A DNA stretch of 64,000 nucleotides from Desulfopila aestuarii DSM 18488. Lineage in GTDB: Bacteria > Desulfobacterota > Desulfobulbia > Desulfobulbales > Desulfocapsaceae. Within the stretch, counting starts at the first letter, position 1. The number at the start of each line of letters is the position of its first letter. Below the pieces are notes generated by a model. It saw only the letters and a list, made by a program, of their open reading frames with translations, was not told the origin of the DNA and made no database searches. Positions 1-8,273 of this stretch are shown one piece after another. Position numbers and translations under genes: made by a program. The stretch covers positions 186,001 to 250,000 of the forward strand of contig NZ_FRFE01000004.1 in NCBI RefSeq assembly GCF_900143695.1. Direction: 5' to 3'.

Positions 1-723
1 TTGCTCCAAGCAATATGCCTTGAGTTTCAAGGAGTAGTAGCAGACTTACTATTTCTCAAAACCTTAACCTTTATGGGTTATAAAATTGATCAGAACACAT
101 CTCCTGAGCCTGAAGACTGGCAATCTATTTACAATGTCCTTGACAAAATAACAGATCTTGACCCATCCTTCTTAGACCCATACGTCTTCGCTGAGATGAT
201 TTTGACTTGGCAGGCAGGCATGACCGAACAAGTCGACAATTTGCTCCACAAAGCAACTATTGGCAGACCTAATGACTATAGACCCCATTTCTATTTAGGT
301 TTCAATGCCTTTTATTTTCGTAATCTTGCCTCAGAAGCAGCCCCACACTTACGCAAGGCATCTGTTCTCCCTGATGCCCCCAAATATCTCGCAGGCTTAG
401 CATCACGCATGAGCCTATATGGTAGTCAAACAGTACTGGGGATACTGTTCCTTGAAGAGTTAATTGCAGAGACATATGATCCGCTAACTAAACAACAACT
501 CAAAACGCGGTTGGATGCTTTGAAGCAAATTTATCTTCTAGAGCAAGCTGTCAATCAATATAAAACTGAAACAGGTGTTTTTCCAAAAAATCTCACGGAC
601 CTTGTAGATAGACATTATATTGAACGAATCCCCAGTGATCCATACGGCGGTGAGTTCGTAATACTTTCAGGCGGAAAAATATATACAACTAGCAATTTAT
701 TACCCCAAGGAAAAAAAAATTAA
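1..723 (+). CDS. TPR-like protein with pseudopilin-like C-terminus (5'-truncated)
   Basis: The reading frame is open from base 1, so the true start and probably an N-terminal membrane anchor lie outside the window. The visible 240 residues are helical; residues 40-135 look like TPR-type repeats of unknown partner. Residues 180-230 (Tyr-Lys near a Thr-Gly-x-Phe-Pro-Lys stretch, then Ile-Pro-x-Asp-Pro-Tyr-Gly-Gly) resemble the globular end of GspG-type pseudopilins, including the Asp-Pro-(Trp/Tyr)-Gly turn. The gene converges on an STT3 oligosaccharyltransferase gene 29 bases away. From this I infer a periplasmic or membrane protein handled with the glycosylation machinery, but no function is demonstrated. 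It could equally be an orphan TPR protein. The pseudopilin-like tail is the firmest part of the call. Confidence 0.6.
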   Translation: MLQAICLEFQGVVADLLFLKTLTFMGYKIDQNTSPEPEDWQSIYNVLDKITDLDPSFLDPYVFAEMILTWQAGMTEQVDNLLHKATIGRPNDYRPHFYLGFNAFYFRNLASEAAPHLRKASVLPDAPKYLAGLASRMSLYGSQTVLGILFLEELIAETYDPLTKQQLKTRLDALKQIYLLEQAVNQYKTETGVFPKNLTDLVDRHYIERIPSDPYGGEFVILSGGKIYTTSNLLPQGKKN

Positions 724-752
724 AACTTCTCATGTATTCCTTCTATTTAAAT

Positions 753-2729
753 TCATTCAGTCGACATTTTATCTCCCCTTACTTCCCATACTTGATAAAC
801 AAAGGAGTCTACTTTTATTGGGATGAAATATCCATTTGAAAACTCTTTTTTTACAAAAAGATTATTAAATACTGAATGTTCAAATAACCTTGCAGCTTTC
901 TGTGAGTCAGTATCAGCCCATCCCACGTTTACGACAAGCCCACTCTTTTTTCCATCTCTACCCTTACCAAACCCTTTATCTTTCGCAACCAATACTCCTT
1001 TGCGTTTTTCCACATCCCAAGTGCCTTGCCAAAACCACTCTTTAGACCATCTCAAATGATCATTAACGAAAAGATAAACTGGCTTGTCGCTCCTCGGAAA
1101 AAAAAAGGAGCACCACTGTGAAGCGCTTTTGTTACCATCCTTCGATATATTAACATACGATACATTCTGCTCGCATAGAGTTGGCCCATCCTCTAATATT
1201 TTGATAGCAGATAAATATCCTTTTGAGGTGTTTCCGACAGCTCGATACCACTCGTTCAATCCTTTTACACCTTCTATCACATAAAACTGCATGAAATTTG
1301 CAGCCAACTTGTAACTAGACGTTGCTAACGGCAGAGCATTATACACGGTTCGTTCACCACTGTGCACTGAGCCATCATTTATTGTTGCTCTCCGGGCATG
1401 ATAATTCAAAGCATATCCGTAATTCCACCACGCCCATATTATAGATTCCTTAGTTGTTATTTTTGATATTTTCTCCATACCAGCAATCAATTCCGGCCTC
1501 ATTTGCGGTAGAAAATTATCGGTAAACTCTCTATACACCGATCCTAAACACGAAATTCCTGCAACAATTACAACTGCACATCTAATAAGTAATCTTAAAG
1601 TTTTAGTTTGCCATAGCTGGGAAAAAAATACCCCCAGACCTATTGTAATAGCTGGTGTAAAGAAAATGATAAAACGATTAGCATAAAAAACAGCTGTAAC
1701 TCCGAGGGCAATATAAGGCACTAGGAAAAGTGCTTTACCTGGTGTCCTCAAACAAATTATAGCTAAACCAGTTGCCGAAAAAATGAACACCATGATAGAG
1801 TCGGTTGTCGCCTCAACAGTCTCAACCAGTCCTGCTGGACCTTGCTCTGCAATTGTAAACCCCACATTGGGGAAATAGCCCATATTTTCTTTCGATACAT
1901 ACTGAAAAAGTGAAATAATCCGACGAAATATTATTAGAATGCCTTCAACCCCTATCAGCCATAGGAAAAATAAAGCGCTTGTAACAATAATTGAATAAAA
2001 GATGTACTGCTCAGGAAAAAGCGGCCTGTAAAAAAAGATCAACGATACTATGAGTGGGAAAAGAGTCAAAACTGTAACTACTTGAGTTGCCTGATCCCAC
2101 CAATAATAAAAAAGGACATACAAAATAGCAGTACAACAAAGATACATGTACCTCTTTTTTTCATTTTCTATAGAGAACGCCAAAACACAATAGGTAATTG
2201 CAAGCGGAAAAAATACATTTAGACAATCAGTATCTAACCAACCTAATTGCGTTCTAAAAACCAAATCATGCGATACTACTCCCAGCAGTGCCGCCGTATA
2301 CGCACATACCCGTCCCCCAAAAATCCATCCTATACCAAAGAGAGGAAGAGCTACGAGAGCACCAAGAACAGCTGGGAGAATGACTGCTATCCATTCTAGC
2401 GAAAACGGCAGGATTAGAGATAATCGAGCTAAAATTACTGAAATTAATGGAGGAGGCACTGAGTTCGTCGCATAGTCTGGAACAGCCCGATAGACATCGT
2501 GAACGGAATAACTATTTTCAATAATATCCCTAGCAAGCCTAAGGTAATAATAACCATCAAAATTGGTCAACAATGGTTTCCCGTTTATAAACACGGCATC
2601 TGCAAAATCTTGCCATGCAAATAGGTTGTCAAGCCTTACCCATAACCCTACTAGCAAAGTGATTATGAGGATCACAACATCCCACATATTAAATTTTTCA
2701 TGAAAAACTAAACTTGCCATCCTGTCCAT
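753..2729 (-). CDS. STT3/PglB-type oligosaccharyltransferase
   Basis: Membrane enzyme that would transfer a lipid-linked glycan to asparagine in periplasmic proteins. About a dozen hydrophobic segments fill the first 390 residues. Metal-site elements of the STT3 family are visible: LDNLF in the first loop, a WLDTD element in the second, and TIAEQ in the large external loop. The catalytic/acceptor signature WWDYG appears as WWNYG (nt 1416-1430), so the Asp is Asn. The frame stays open upstream to 2852, but those 41 codons read antisense-like sequence of an IS3 transposase relic, so I start at ATG 2729 (658 aa; GAGG just upstream). ATG 2720 is also possible. The gene stands alone, convergent with the pseudopilin-like gene. 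Family call is firm; activity with the altered motif is uncertain. Confidence 0.85.
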   Translation of the reverse strand: MDRMASLVFHEKFNMWDVVILIITLLVGLWVRLDNLFAWQDFADAVFINGKPLLTNFDGYYYLRLARDIIENSYSVHDVYRAVPDYATNSVPPPLISVILARLSLILPFSLEWIAVILPAVLGALVALPLFGIGWIFGGRVCAYTAALLGVVSHDLVFRTQLGWLDTDCLNVFFPLAITYCVLAFSIENEKKRYMYLCCTAILYVLFYYWWDQATQVVTVLTLFPLIVSLIFFYRPLFPEQYIFYSIIVTSALFFLWLIGVEGILIIFRRIISLFQYVSKENMGYFPNVGFTIAEQGPAGLVETVEATTDSIMVFIFSATGLAIICLRTPGKALFLVPYIALGVTAVFYANRFIIFFTPAITIGLGVFFSQLWQTKTLRLLIRCAVVIVAGISCLGSVYREFTDNFLPQMRPELIAGMEKISKITTKESIIWAWWNYGYALNYHARRATINDGSVHSGERTVYNALPLATSSYKLAANFMQFYVIEGVKGLNEWYRAVGNTSKGYLSAIKILEDGPTLCEQNVSYVNISKDGNKSASQWCSFFFPRSDKPVYLFVNDHLRWSKEWFWQGTWDVEKRKGVLVAKDKGFGKGRDGKKSGLVVNVGWADTDSQKAARLFEHSVFNNLFVKKEFSNGYFIPIKVDSFVYQVWEVRGDKMSTE

Positions 2730-2739
2730 CGCCTCAAAA

Positions 2740-3095
2740 TGTTTGTTTTTGCAAATGATACCGATTTCCAGACCAGCAGTCCCGCCGGCCAAGTTAAGTT
2801 CTGTAGCTCCATCCCTTGCCCTTCTTGGGAGGGTCAAGGGCCGCCGATTCAAGTTGCTGTCGACTGCTTCCTACTATACATCTCGTCTGGTAGACAACTA
2901 TCTTGAGCCTGGCATGGATGAACAATGTTGTATTTGAAATTTTAAGCAACTCTACTTTTCGAGAGTTAATGTGCACTTTTATAAGACTTTAGATAGATGT
3001 CTTCACACTTGATGTTGTCCCAACATCGCTCAACAATCACATTGCCAATCCACCATTCCTTGCCACCCGTACTGATCAAAATGTTCTTATCCTAT
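2740..3095 (-). pseudogene. IS3-family transposase (OrfB) C-terminal relic
   Basis: On the - strand around 3086-2970 the translation reads ISTGGKEWWIGNVIVERCWD and continues through KCEDIYLKSYKSAH to a stop. This matches the last part of IS3-family integrase domains (ISxDGxGRxxDNxFVERxW, then KYEDIYLK). After a shift, nt 2930-2862 read YNIVHPCQAQDSCLPDEMY, the decayed form of the family ending (YNxxRPHQALGxxTPxEVY). The start, the first two catalytic Asp and the terminal repeats are not visible, and the fragment carries stops and a frame change, so it cannot be active. It sits immediately upstream of the STT3 gene and its remaining open frame creates a false N-terminal extension there. Assigned from remembered family motifs. 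Confidence 0.78.
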
Positions 3096-3370
3096 AAACA
3101 CTTGAGCCAATCATCTGATGCAAATTGACAACGTTGTTCTATATTCATTATCTCTGCCTTTCATGCCATATGAACGCCCCGTTAACACAGCGTAGACAAA
3201 AATCAGTATCAAGACCACTTTTTTCCCAAAATACCGGCTCACTTGTGCTAAAAAGTACATGTAACCACTAATGCTCGGAAATGTATGTGATGCAGGCACA
3301 CACATCTGTATTAAAAGGTTATGGTTCGACGCACCCTATATGTCCTTTTACAGCTTCAGCAAATCTACAT

Positions 3371-3399
3371 TTGACAGGCAATACATATTACCATATAAT
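3371..3399 (+). promoter_or_regulatory. Consensus sigma-70 promoter of the glycan cluster
   Basis: TTGACA at 3371-3376 and TATAAT at 3394-3399 are both perfect consensus hexamers with the optimal 17-base spacer. Transcription would start near 3406, giving a leader of about 20 bases before the ATG at 3426, with no good Shine-Dalgarno sequence. It is the strongest-looking promoter found in the window. Confidence 0.85.
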
Positions 3400-3417
3400 G
3401 TTCTAAAATTCAGAACA
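3399..3417. promoter_or_regulatory. Palindromic operator candidate over -10/+1
   Basis: TGTTCT (3399-3404) and AGAACA (3412-3417) form a perfect 6-base inverted repeat around 7 bases. It shares the last T of the -10 hexamer and covers the predicted start of transcription. A dimeric winged-helix protein bound here would block initiation; the gene directly downstream encodes such a domain, so autorepression is a reasonable inference. Confidence 0.6.
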
Positions 3418-3425
3418 TAAAAATA

Positions 3426-3995
3426 ATGGAAACGCTATTTACAGGGCTTATCACATCAAAATTACGCATTAAAATACTAATGCGACTTTTCCTCAATACT
3501 GAGCGCCACGCATATCTGCGCGAGCTGGCCGAAGAGTTCGATTCCTCACCTAGTCAAATCAAGTCAGAGTTGGATCAGATGAGAGAGGCGGACCTCCTGA
3601 CTAGCAGAAAAAATGGCAGGCAAGTCCTTTTTTCGGCCAACACCAAACACCCGGTGTTTAACGAGCTTCACTCCATGGTGAAAAAGGCCTTGGGCATGGA
3701 CAGGATACTTGATTCCATCATTATGCGGCTGGGTAATCTACAAAAAGCCATATTGGTTGATGATTACGCAAAAGGCAAGGATTCCGGAATCATCGATCTG
3801 GTCCTGATTGGTGATATAGATAAACAAAATCTTCTCGATCTTACAATAAAGACAGAAAGATATATCAAACGAAAAATCAGAACGCTTGTTTTGACCCCTG
3901 AAGAATATGAAAAGTTGAACAACCAGTGGTTGAATAGACCGTTCCTGATTTTATGGGAATGTGAGCGCGCTTCCTCAACACCAGCTGTTTCCTGA
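3426..3995 (+). CDS. Winged-helix protein with degenerate nucleotidyltransferase-like domain
   Basis: 189 residues. Residues 8-75 form an ArsR-like winged helix (helix-turn-helix near LRELAEEFDSSPSQIKSEL, then a basic wing RKNGRQVLFSA). Residues 100-175 resemble a minimal MNT-type nucleotidyltransferase fold. The region VDDYAKGKDSGIIDLVLIG (111-129) aligns with the usual GSxARGxxSDxDLxVxG, but the Gly-Ser is Asp-Asp and the first metal-binding Asp is Ile; only Asp124 is kept. I infer a non-catalytic sensor joined to a DNA-binding domain. It lies first in the polysaccharide cluster, 37 bases before wzm, behind a consensus promoter overlapped by a palindrome. Proteins of this kind are known at the head of ABC glycan-export loci, but I know of no defined role. 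Confidence 0.75.
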   Translation: METLFTGLITSKLRIKILMRLFLNTERHAYLRELAEEFDSSPSQIKSELDQMREADLLTSRKNGRQVLFSANTKHPVFNELHSMVKKALGMDRILDSIIMRLGNLQKAILVDDYAKGKDSGIIDLVLIGDIDKQNLLDLTIKTERYIKRKIRTLVLTPEEYEKLNNQWLNRPFLILWECERASSTPAVS

Positions 3996-4032
3996 ATAAA
4001 TTAAGTTAAAATGCAAGAATCCATCACAAGAA

Positions 4033-4902
4033 ATGCAACGAACTACTGATAAAGGCCCTCTTCCAATAATCACCTATACCCCGGACTCATCTCTGGTGTC
4101 CCCCGGCAAAATGCTACGAGACATGTTTCGGGATCTATTGGCCTCTCGTGAACTTGCATGGCGTTTAGCAGTTCGCGATATATCCGCACAATACCGCCAG
4201 GCATTTTTAGGTATCCTTTGGGCTTTTATTCTGCCGCTGGCTAACACTCTTACGTGGATTTTCCTTTGTGAAACAGGCATTATATCGGTGAAAGAAACTG
4301 CGTTACCCTATCCGGTATACGTCTTTTCCGGCAGCATGCTTTGGGCAATTCTCATGGATGCTGTCAACGCCCCGCTGCAGCAGACCAATGCTGCCAAAGC
4401 CATGCTGGCAAAACTTAATTTCCCGCGTGAGTCCTTAGTTATTTCGGGGGTTTACCAAACCGTGTTCAACGCAGGAATTAAGATCTTTCTCCTGTTGGCC
4501 GTTCTGACTTTTCTAGGCATTGCCCCGGGGTGGCACCTGCTGCTGTTTCCCCTAGGACTACTATCATTGGTGCTAGTCGGTACAGCTATCGGTCTACTAC
4601 TGACACCAGTCGGAGTCCTGTACAGCGATATCGGTAAAGGCCTGCCTTTGCTGATGCAGTTTCTGATGTACCTGACCCCAGTCGTGTTCCCCATGCCCAA
4701 ATCCGGCATTGCCGCTACTATTTACGCTATAAACCCACTCACCCCTATTATTCTCACATCTCGCAATTGGCTCACCGGCATGCCAAGCGAGTCTCTTCCC
4801 GGTTATATCCTCGTCAATATCCTGGCTCTTTTCCTTTTGGTTGCCGTCTGGATTTTGTTCCGTTTAGCCATGCCGATTCTTATTGAACGGATGAGTTCCT
4901 GA
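4033..4902 (+). CDS. wzm: O-antigen/polysaccharide ABC transporter permease (Wzm-like)
   Basis: Inner-membrane half of an ABC-2 exporter that moves undecaprenyl-diphosphate-linked glycan to the periplasm. The protein has 289 residues, the usual Wzm size (about 260-290), with a cytoplasmic N-terminus of about 60 residues and six predicted membrane segments. The segment RDISAQYRQAFLGILWAFIL is the typical N-terminal ABC-2 polysaccharide-exporter signature preceding the first membrane helix. It is followed five bases later by the ATPase gene wzt, so the two are translated as a unit. Ordinary in composition and intact. The function as polysaccharide exporter is firm from the pair; the exact cargo is unknown. 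Confidence 0.92.
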   Translation: MQRTTDKGPLPIITYTPDSSLVSPGKMLRDMFRDLLASRELAWRLAVRDISAQYRQAFLGILWAFILPLANTLTWIFLCETGIISVKETALPYPVYVFSGSMLWAILMDAVNAPLQQTNAAKAMLAKLNFPRESLVISGVYQTVFNAGIKIFLLLAVLTFLGIAPGWHLLLFPLGLLSLVLVGTAIGLLLTPVGVLYSDIGKGLPLLMQFLMYLTPVVFPMPKSGIAATIYAINPLTPIILTSRNWLTGMPSESLPGYILVNILALFLLVAVWILFRLAMPILIERMSS

Positions 4903-4907
4903 TTGCC

Positions 4908-6143
4908 ATGAGTACTGAAACCTTGATCAAAGTGGAAGGTGTTTCCAAAAAGTTCTGCCGAGACCTGAAGAAATCCCTTTGGTACGGCATGAAGGATCTG
5001 GGGAGCGAAATTCTTGGGCACCGCCACGAAGAAAAGAGCAAACTTCGCGCCGAGGAGTTCTGGGCTGTAAAAGATGTTAGTTTTCAACTGAATCGAGGGG
5101 AATGCTTGGGTCTGATCGGTCGAAATGGAGCCGGTAAGACTACTCTCTTGCGAATGCTGAACGGGCTTATTAGACCTGATTCCGGACAAATCAAAATGCA
5201 TGGCCGGGTAAGCGCATTGATCGCTCTAGGCGCTGGATTTCATCCACTTCTAACAGGACGCGAAAACATTTTCGTCAATGCTTCAATCCTTGGATTCAAT
5301 CACCGTGAAGTTATTAAGCGTTTCGATGAAATTGTTACATTTGCAGGTCTCGAAGATTTTATCGACTCTCCAGTGCAAAATTATTCGAGCGGGATGCATG
5401 CACGATTGGGCTTTTCGATCGCTGTCCATTGCGATCCAGACATCATTTTAATTGATGAAGCACTAGCTGTTGGAGATATGGAGTTCGTGATTAAATGTAT
5501 CAATTGCGTTGGACAACTGCGTCAGCAAGGAGCGGCAGTTGTGCTTGTATCACATAATGAGTTGCTGGTTCGTGATGTAGCCCAGCGCTGCCTATTAATG
5601 CAACATGGTGAGAGTATCCTATTCAGTAGCTTGGATGATGCATTTCTAACGTATAGAACACACCTAACTGTTGAAAACGTAGTTCGCCGAGTCGAAAACG
5701 GCTTGGTTCGCAATGGCCCAATAAGGGTAACCTCAGTCGATGTAGAATCTACAGATAGTGAAACAATCCACCATGGCTCTGATATTACAGTTAAAATTAT
5801 CTGCACGTCTGATGCCGGATGCAAAACTGACGAGTTTGAACTTCGCTTCTGGAACTCATCCGGCCAATTAATTTCCACTATTTGTGCAAATAATTCTGGA
5901 TACGGGTTCGATATCCAAGCAGGAGCGAGCAGGTTCATGATTAAAATTTCGGCATTAGCTCTTGCTCCAGGAAGATACCGGCTCGCTGGTGGATTTAAGC
6001 GTCAAGGTCAATTCCAGTTTTGGTCGACAGAGCTTAAACAATTAGAAGTTGCGCCTACCCCTTGGCACAATTCAGGTTCTGGCATTCTTATTCTGGAAGC
6101 CATCGTTGAAGGCCCAATACCAGTCGAGGGTAAAAATGTCTAA
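4908..6143 (+). CDS. wzt: Polysaccharide ABC transporter ATPase with cargo-binding domain (Wzt-like)
   Basis: Cytoplasmic ATPase of the Wzm-Wzt exporter. Walker A GRNGAGKTT is at residues 71-79, the signature YSSGMHARLGFSIAV near 160-175, and Walker B IILIDEALAVGD follows. The 411-residue length exceeds plain capsule ATPases (KpsT, about 220): residues 265-405 are an added beta-rich domain like the C-terminal O-antigen-binding domain of Wzt. In characterised systems that domain recognises the modified end of the finished chain, so this cluster probably exports fully polymerised, end-capped glycan. The gene overlaps the next gene by eight bases (6136-6143). Family and role are firm; the recognised glycan end is unknown, although the sulfotransferase downstream is a candidate source of it. 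Confidence 0.92.
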   Translation: MSTETLIKVEGVSKKFCRDLKKSLWYGMKDLGSEILGHRHEEKSKLRAEEFWAVKDVSFQLNRGECLGLIGRNGAGKTTLLRMLNGLIRPDSGQIKMHGRVSALIALGAGFHPLLTGRENIFVNASILGFNHREVIKRFDEIVTFAGLEDFIDSPVQNYSSGMHARLGFSIAVHCDPDIILIDEALAVGDMEFVIKCINCVGQLRQQGAAVVLVSHNELLVRDVAQRCLLMQHGESILFSSLDDAFLTYRTHLTVENVVRRVENGLVRNGPIRVTSVDVESTDSETIHHGSDITVKIICTSDAGCKTDEFELRFWNSSGQLISTICANNSGYGFDIQAGASRFMIKISALALAPGRYRLAGGFKRQGQFQFWSTELKQLEVAPTPWHNSGSGILILEAIVEGPIPVEGKNV

Positions 6144-7002
6144 TACGGCTTGCCCTGCAATCCCTAAAATAATATGGATGTACTGGCACGAACCGCTAGA
6201 GAAAGCACCTGCTCTGATTCAACTTTGTCACGCTTCTTGGATTCGGCATAACAAAGACTGGAGGACTGTTATGCTACACGGTGATCCATCTCAAGCGTGC
6301 CTGTCCGCCACTGGTGTTTACCATAATATTCCTACTAACATACCTCTCTGTCACCAATCTGACCTGTTACGATGTGCTTTACTGGCAGATGCAGGTGGAG
6401 TATGGGTCGATGCAACATGCTTATGTGTTACCCCATTAAACAATTGGGTATTTGATGTTATTAGTTCAGGATTTTTCGCTTTCCGAGACCCCGGCCCTGA
6501 TCGGCTCATTTCAAATTGGCTTCTCGCCTCAGTGCCAGGTTGCAGTTTAGTAAGGTCCTTCTATATGGAGCATGAACGTTACTGGAATGAAAATCAATTT
6601 CCCGACCAAAATACCAAAGTCAGGTTAAATATTCGCTCTAAACTTAATACCATTTTAAATCGAAACCCTACTCTTGCTTTTTTTTGGTTGTACTGGCCTG
6701 TTAGACGTATACTTCGCGTATACCCTTACTATATATTCCACTATCACTTTGCCATGCATATTGCCAAAAATAAGTCCTCTCATTCCATTTTTGAAGCGAT
6801 GCCATACCATTCAGCGGATGCGCCCCACATTTTGCAAATGTTAGCTCGACACCAAGATCTTTCTATGACTGAAATCAAATCAATTCTTCTCAGTTCGAGT
6901 TCTCCTGTCTATAAATTGACTTGGAAAGAAGAAATTTTTCAACGAGAGGGAGTAGACATGGAGACCTTCCTAAACAACGTGCTGGGTACAACTCATTGTT
7001 GA
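6136..7002 (+). CDS. Caps_synth/GT32-like glycosyltransferase
   Basis: The frame is open from 6049, but translation should begin at ATG 6136 (288 aa), preceded by GAGGG at 6126-6130 and overlapping the wzt stop; this removes 29 residues unlike the family. The start of the protein, IPKIIWMYWHEP, is the hallmark of capsular polysaccharide synthesis and GT32-type transferases. The segment HQSDLLRCALLADAGGVWVD has the LR-x6-GGVW-x-D pattern, in which Asp takes the nucleotide-sugar metal. It would add a sugar to the growing glycan on the cytoplasmic side. Donor and acceptor cannot be told from sequence. Fully intact, tightly coupled to wzt, and 16 bases upstream of the sulfotransferase gene. Confidence 0.82.
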   Translation: MSNTACPAIPKIIWMYWHEPLEKAPALIQLCHASWIRHNKDWRTVMLHGDPSQACLSATGVYHNIPTNIPLCHQSDLLRCALLADAGGVWVDATCLCVTPLNNWVFDVISSGFFAFRDPGPDRLISNWLLASVPGCSLVRSFYMEHERYWNENQFPDQNTKVRLNIRSKLNTILNRNPTLAFFWLYWPVRRILRVYPYYIFHYHFAMHIAKNKSSHSIFEAMPYHSADAPHILQMLARHQDLSMTEIKSILLSSSSPVYKLTWKEEIFQREGVDMETFLNNVLGTTHC

Positions 7003-7018
7003 GTTAAAGGAAATATCA

Positions 7019-7936
7019 TTGATCATTTCTCACAATTACAAATTTATTTTTATCCATATCCCTAAATGTGCAGGCACCTCTATCCGAAACTGCCTTTTAG
7101 AACTAGACCCTGAAGCAGTCTCTTATTGGGGAAATGCTTGGGCCCTAGATCAAGACTGCCATGTTGATGCCGCTCATCAACCAATTGAGAATCTCGTTAA
7201 AAATCGTGATTTATTGCGCATGTTTCGGAAATATTTTGTTTTCGCTTTTGTCAGGAACCCCTACGAACGCTTTCTTTCTTCCTTAGCCGAGTTTGGCCGT
7301 GAACGCTCAGACCCATTAAATCTAAGCGATATTTTAGAGCTACTCCCCTCTTTGACTCCGAATGCGTTTCTAAAAAATGTTAGATACATTCACTTTTGCC
7401 CTATGCACTACTTCACGCATATTGGTAATAAACGTTGGGTTGATCAGATATATGATTTTGCTAATCTTGAAGCTGGCCTTTTGCGGTTTAGTCAAACTAT
7501 TGGCATTTCACCTGATAAAATATTACCTCTGCCATCGCTCAACATTTCTAAAAATGTACGACAACCTTCTGTAGATGTTTTGACTAATAAGGTTATTGCA
7601 GCAGTCAACAACATCTACCACCAAGATTTTGAGTTATTTGGATATAGTAGTATCGAAACTGTCAATCGGACACAGTCTTTCAACCAGACGAGTCCGTTTG
7701 CAGAAATCCGAGCCACACCCGAGCAATTTGGAATTATTGCTCCACTTTTGAGTAAAATGAAAGAGCTAGACGAAGAGCGTCGGAACCTTCTCAAAGAACA
7801 GCGATACCTTTTTACTTTGCTACGCCATATCGATAATCACATAGTTTTCGGTAAACTTCTAAGATTTTGGAGACGTTACGTTAATCAATCTTTCCCTGCG
7901 CTTCCTACAAGAGATTCATCAAACACGACCAAATGA
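7019..7936 (+). CDS. Sulfotransferase-family protein (Sulfotransfer_2 type)
   Basis: Predicted to move sulfate from PAPS to a carbohydrate hydroxyl. The PAPS 5'-phosphosulfate loop HIPKCAGTSI is at residues 13-22 and the 3'-phosphate element FVRNPYERFLSSL at 77-89, with Arg79 and Ser87 in the expected places. Residues 90-210 are the acceptor-binding part; the C-terminal 90 residues are helical and charged, with a possible coiled coil near 250-280. The start is TTG with AAAGGA upstream. Encoded between glycosyltransferases in an ABC-export cluster, it implies a sulfated surface glycan. I saw no PAPS-synthesis genes in the window. The family assignment is firm; the acceptor is inferred from context. 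Confidence 0.87.
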   Translation: MIISHNYKFIFIHIPKCAGTSIRNCLLELDPEAVSYWGNAWALDQDCHVDAAHQPIENLVKNRDLLRMFRKYFVFAFVRNPYERFLSSLAEFGRERSDPLNLSDILELLPSLTPNAFLKNVRYIHFCPMHYFTHIGNKRWVDQIYDFANLEAGLLRFSQTIGISPDKILPLPSLNISKNVRQPSVDVLTNKVIAAVNNIYHQDFELFGYSSIETVNRTQSFNQTSPFAEIRATPEQFGIIAPLLSKMKELDEERRNLLKEQRYLFTLLRHIDNHIVFGKLLRFWRRYVNQSFPALPTRDSSNTTK

Positions 7937-8273
7937 TTGGAATCATTTTGTTTAAATCAATTTTTGCAGCTACAATCGACCTATATTGCTTAATAAATCA
8001 ATAGGGTGTGAGGCTACTATAAATGTAGTTTTAGTATTGATATTTAAAACATGCTTTTCTGATTTTTTTAGCCAACTGGAATTAAGATCAATAAAAACAA
8101 ACTACTATTTTTGAGCTTCCTTTACTAATCTGGAACAAATACATATGCAAAAGATTCATGACTGGCTTATTTTATGACCATCAGCCAATTGAGTTCAAAT
8201 CTACACACTAATGACAAACATATCTATGATCTCAGTTAATTACTGGCATATAGAAATCAAACAATACCATATT
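7937..8273. other. AT-rich spacer before the IS630 copy
   Basis: About 340 bases with stops in all frames and no recognisable gene, RNA or terminator. It is markedly more A+T-rich than its neighbours and separates the sulfotransferase gene from the insertion sequence. Probably insertion-damaged intergenic DNA. Confidence 0.5.

Noticed and set aside
3111-3305. 64-codon - strand frame with a hydrophobic segment and an ASHTFPS stretch, recalling a PAP2-type phosphatase fragment
   Set aside because: Too short, lacks the other PAP2 motifs, and lies between an IS relic and a strong promoter on the other strand; at most a remnant.
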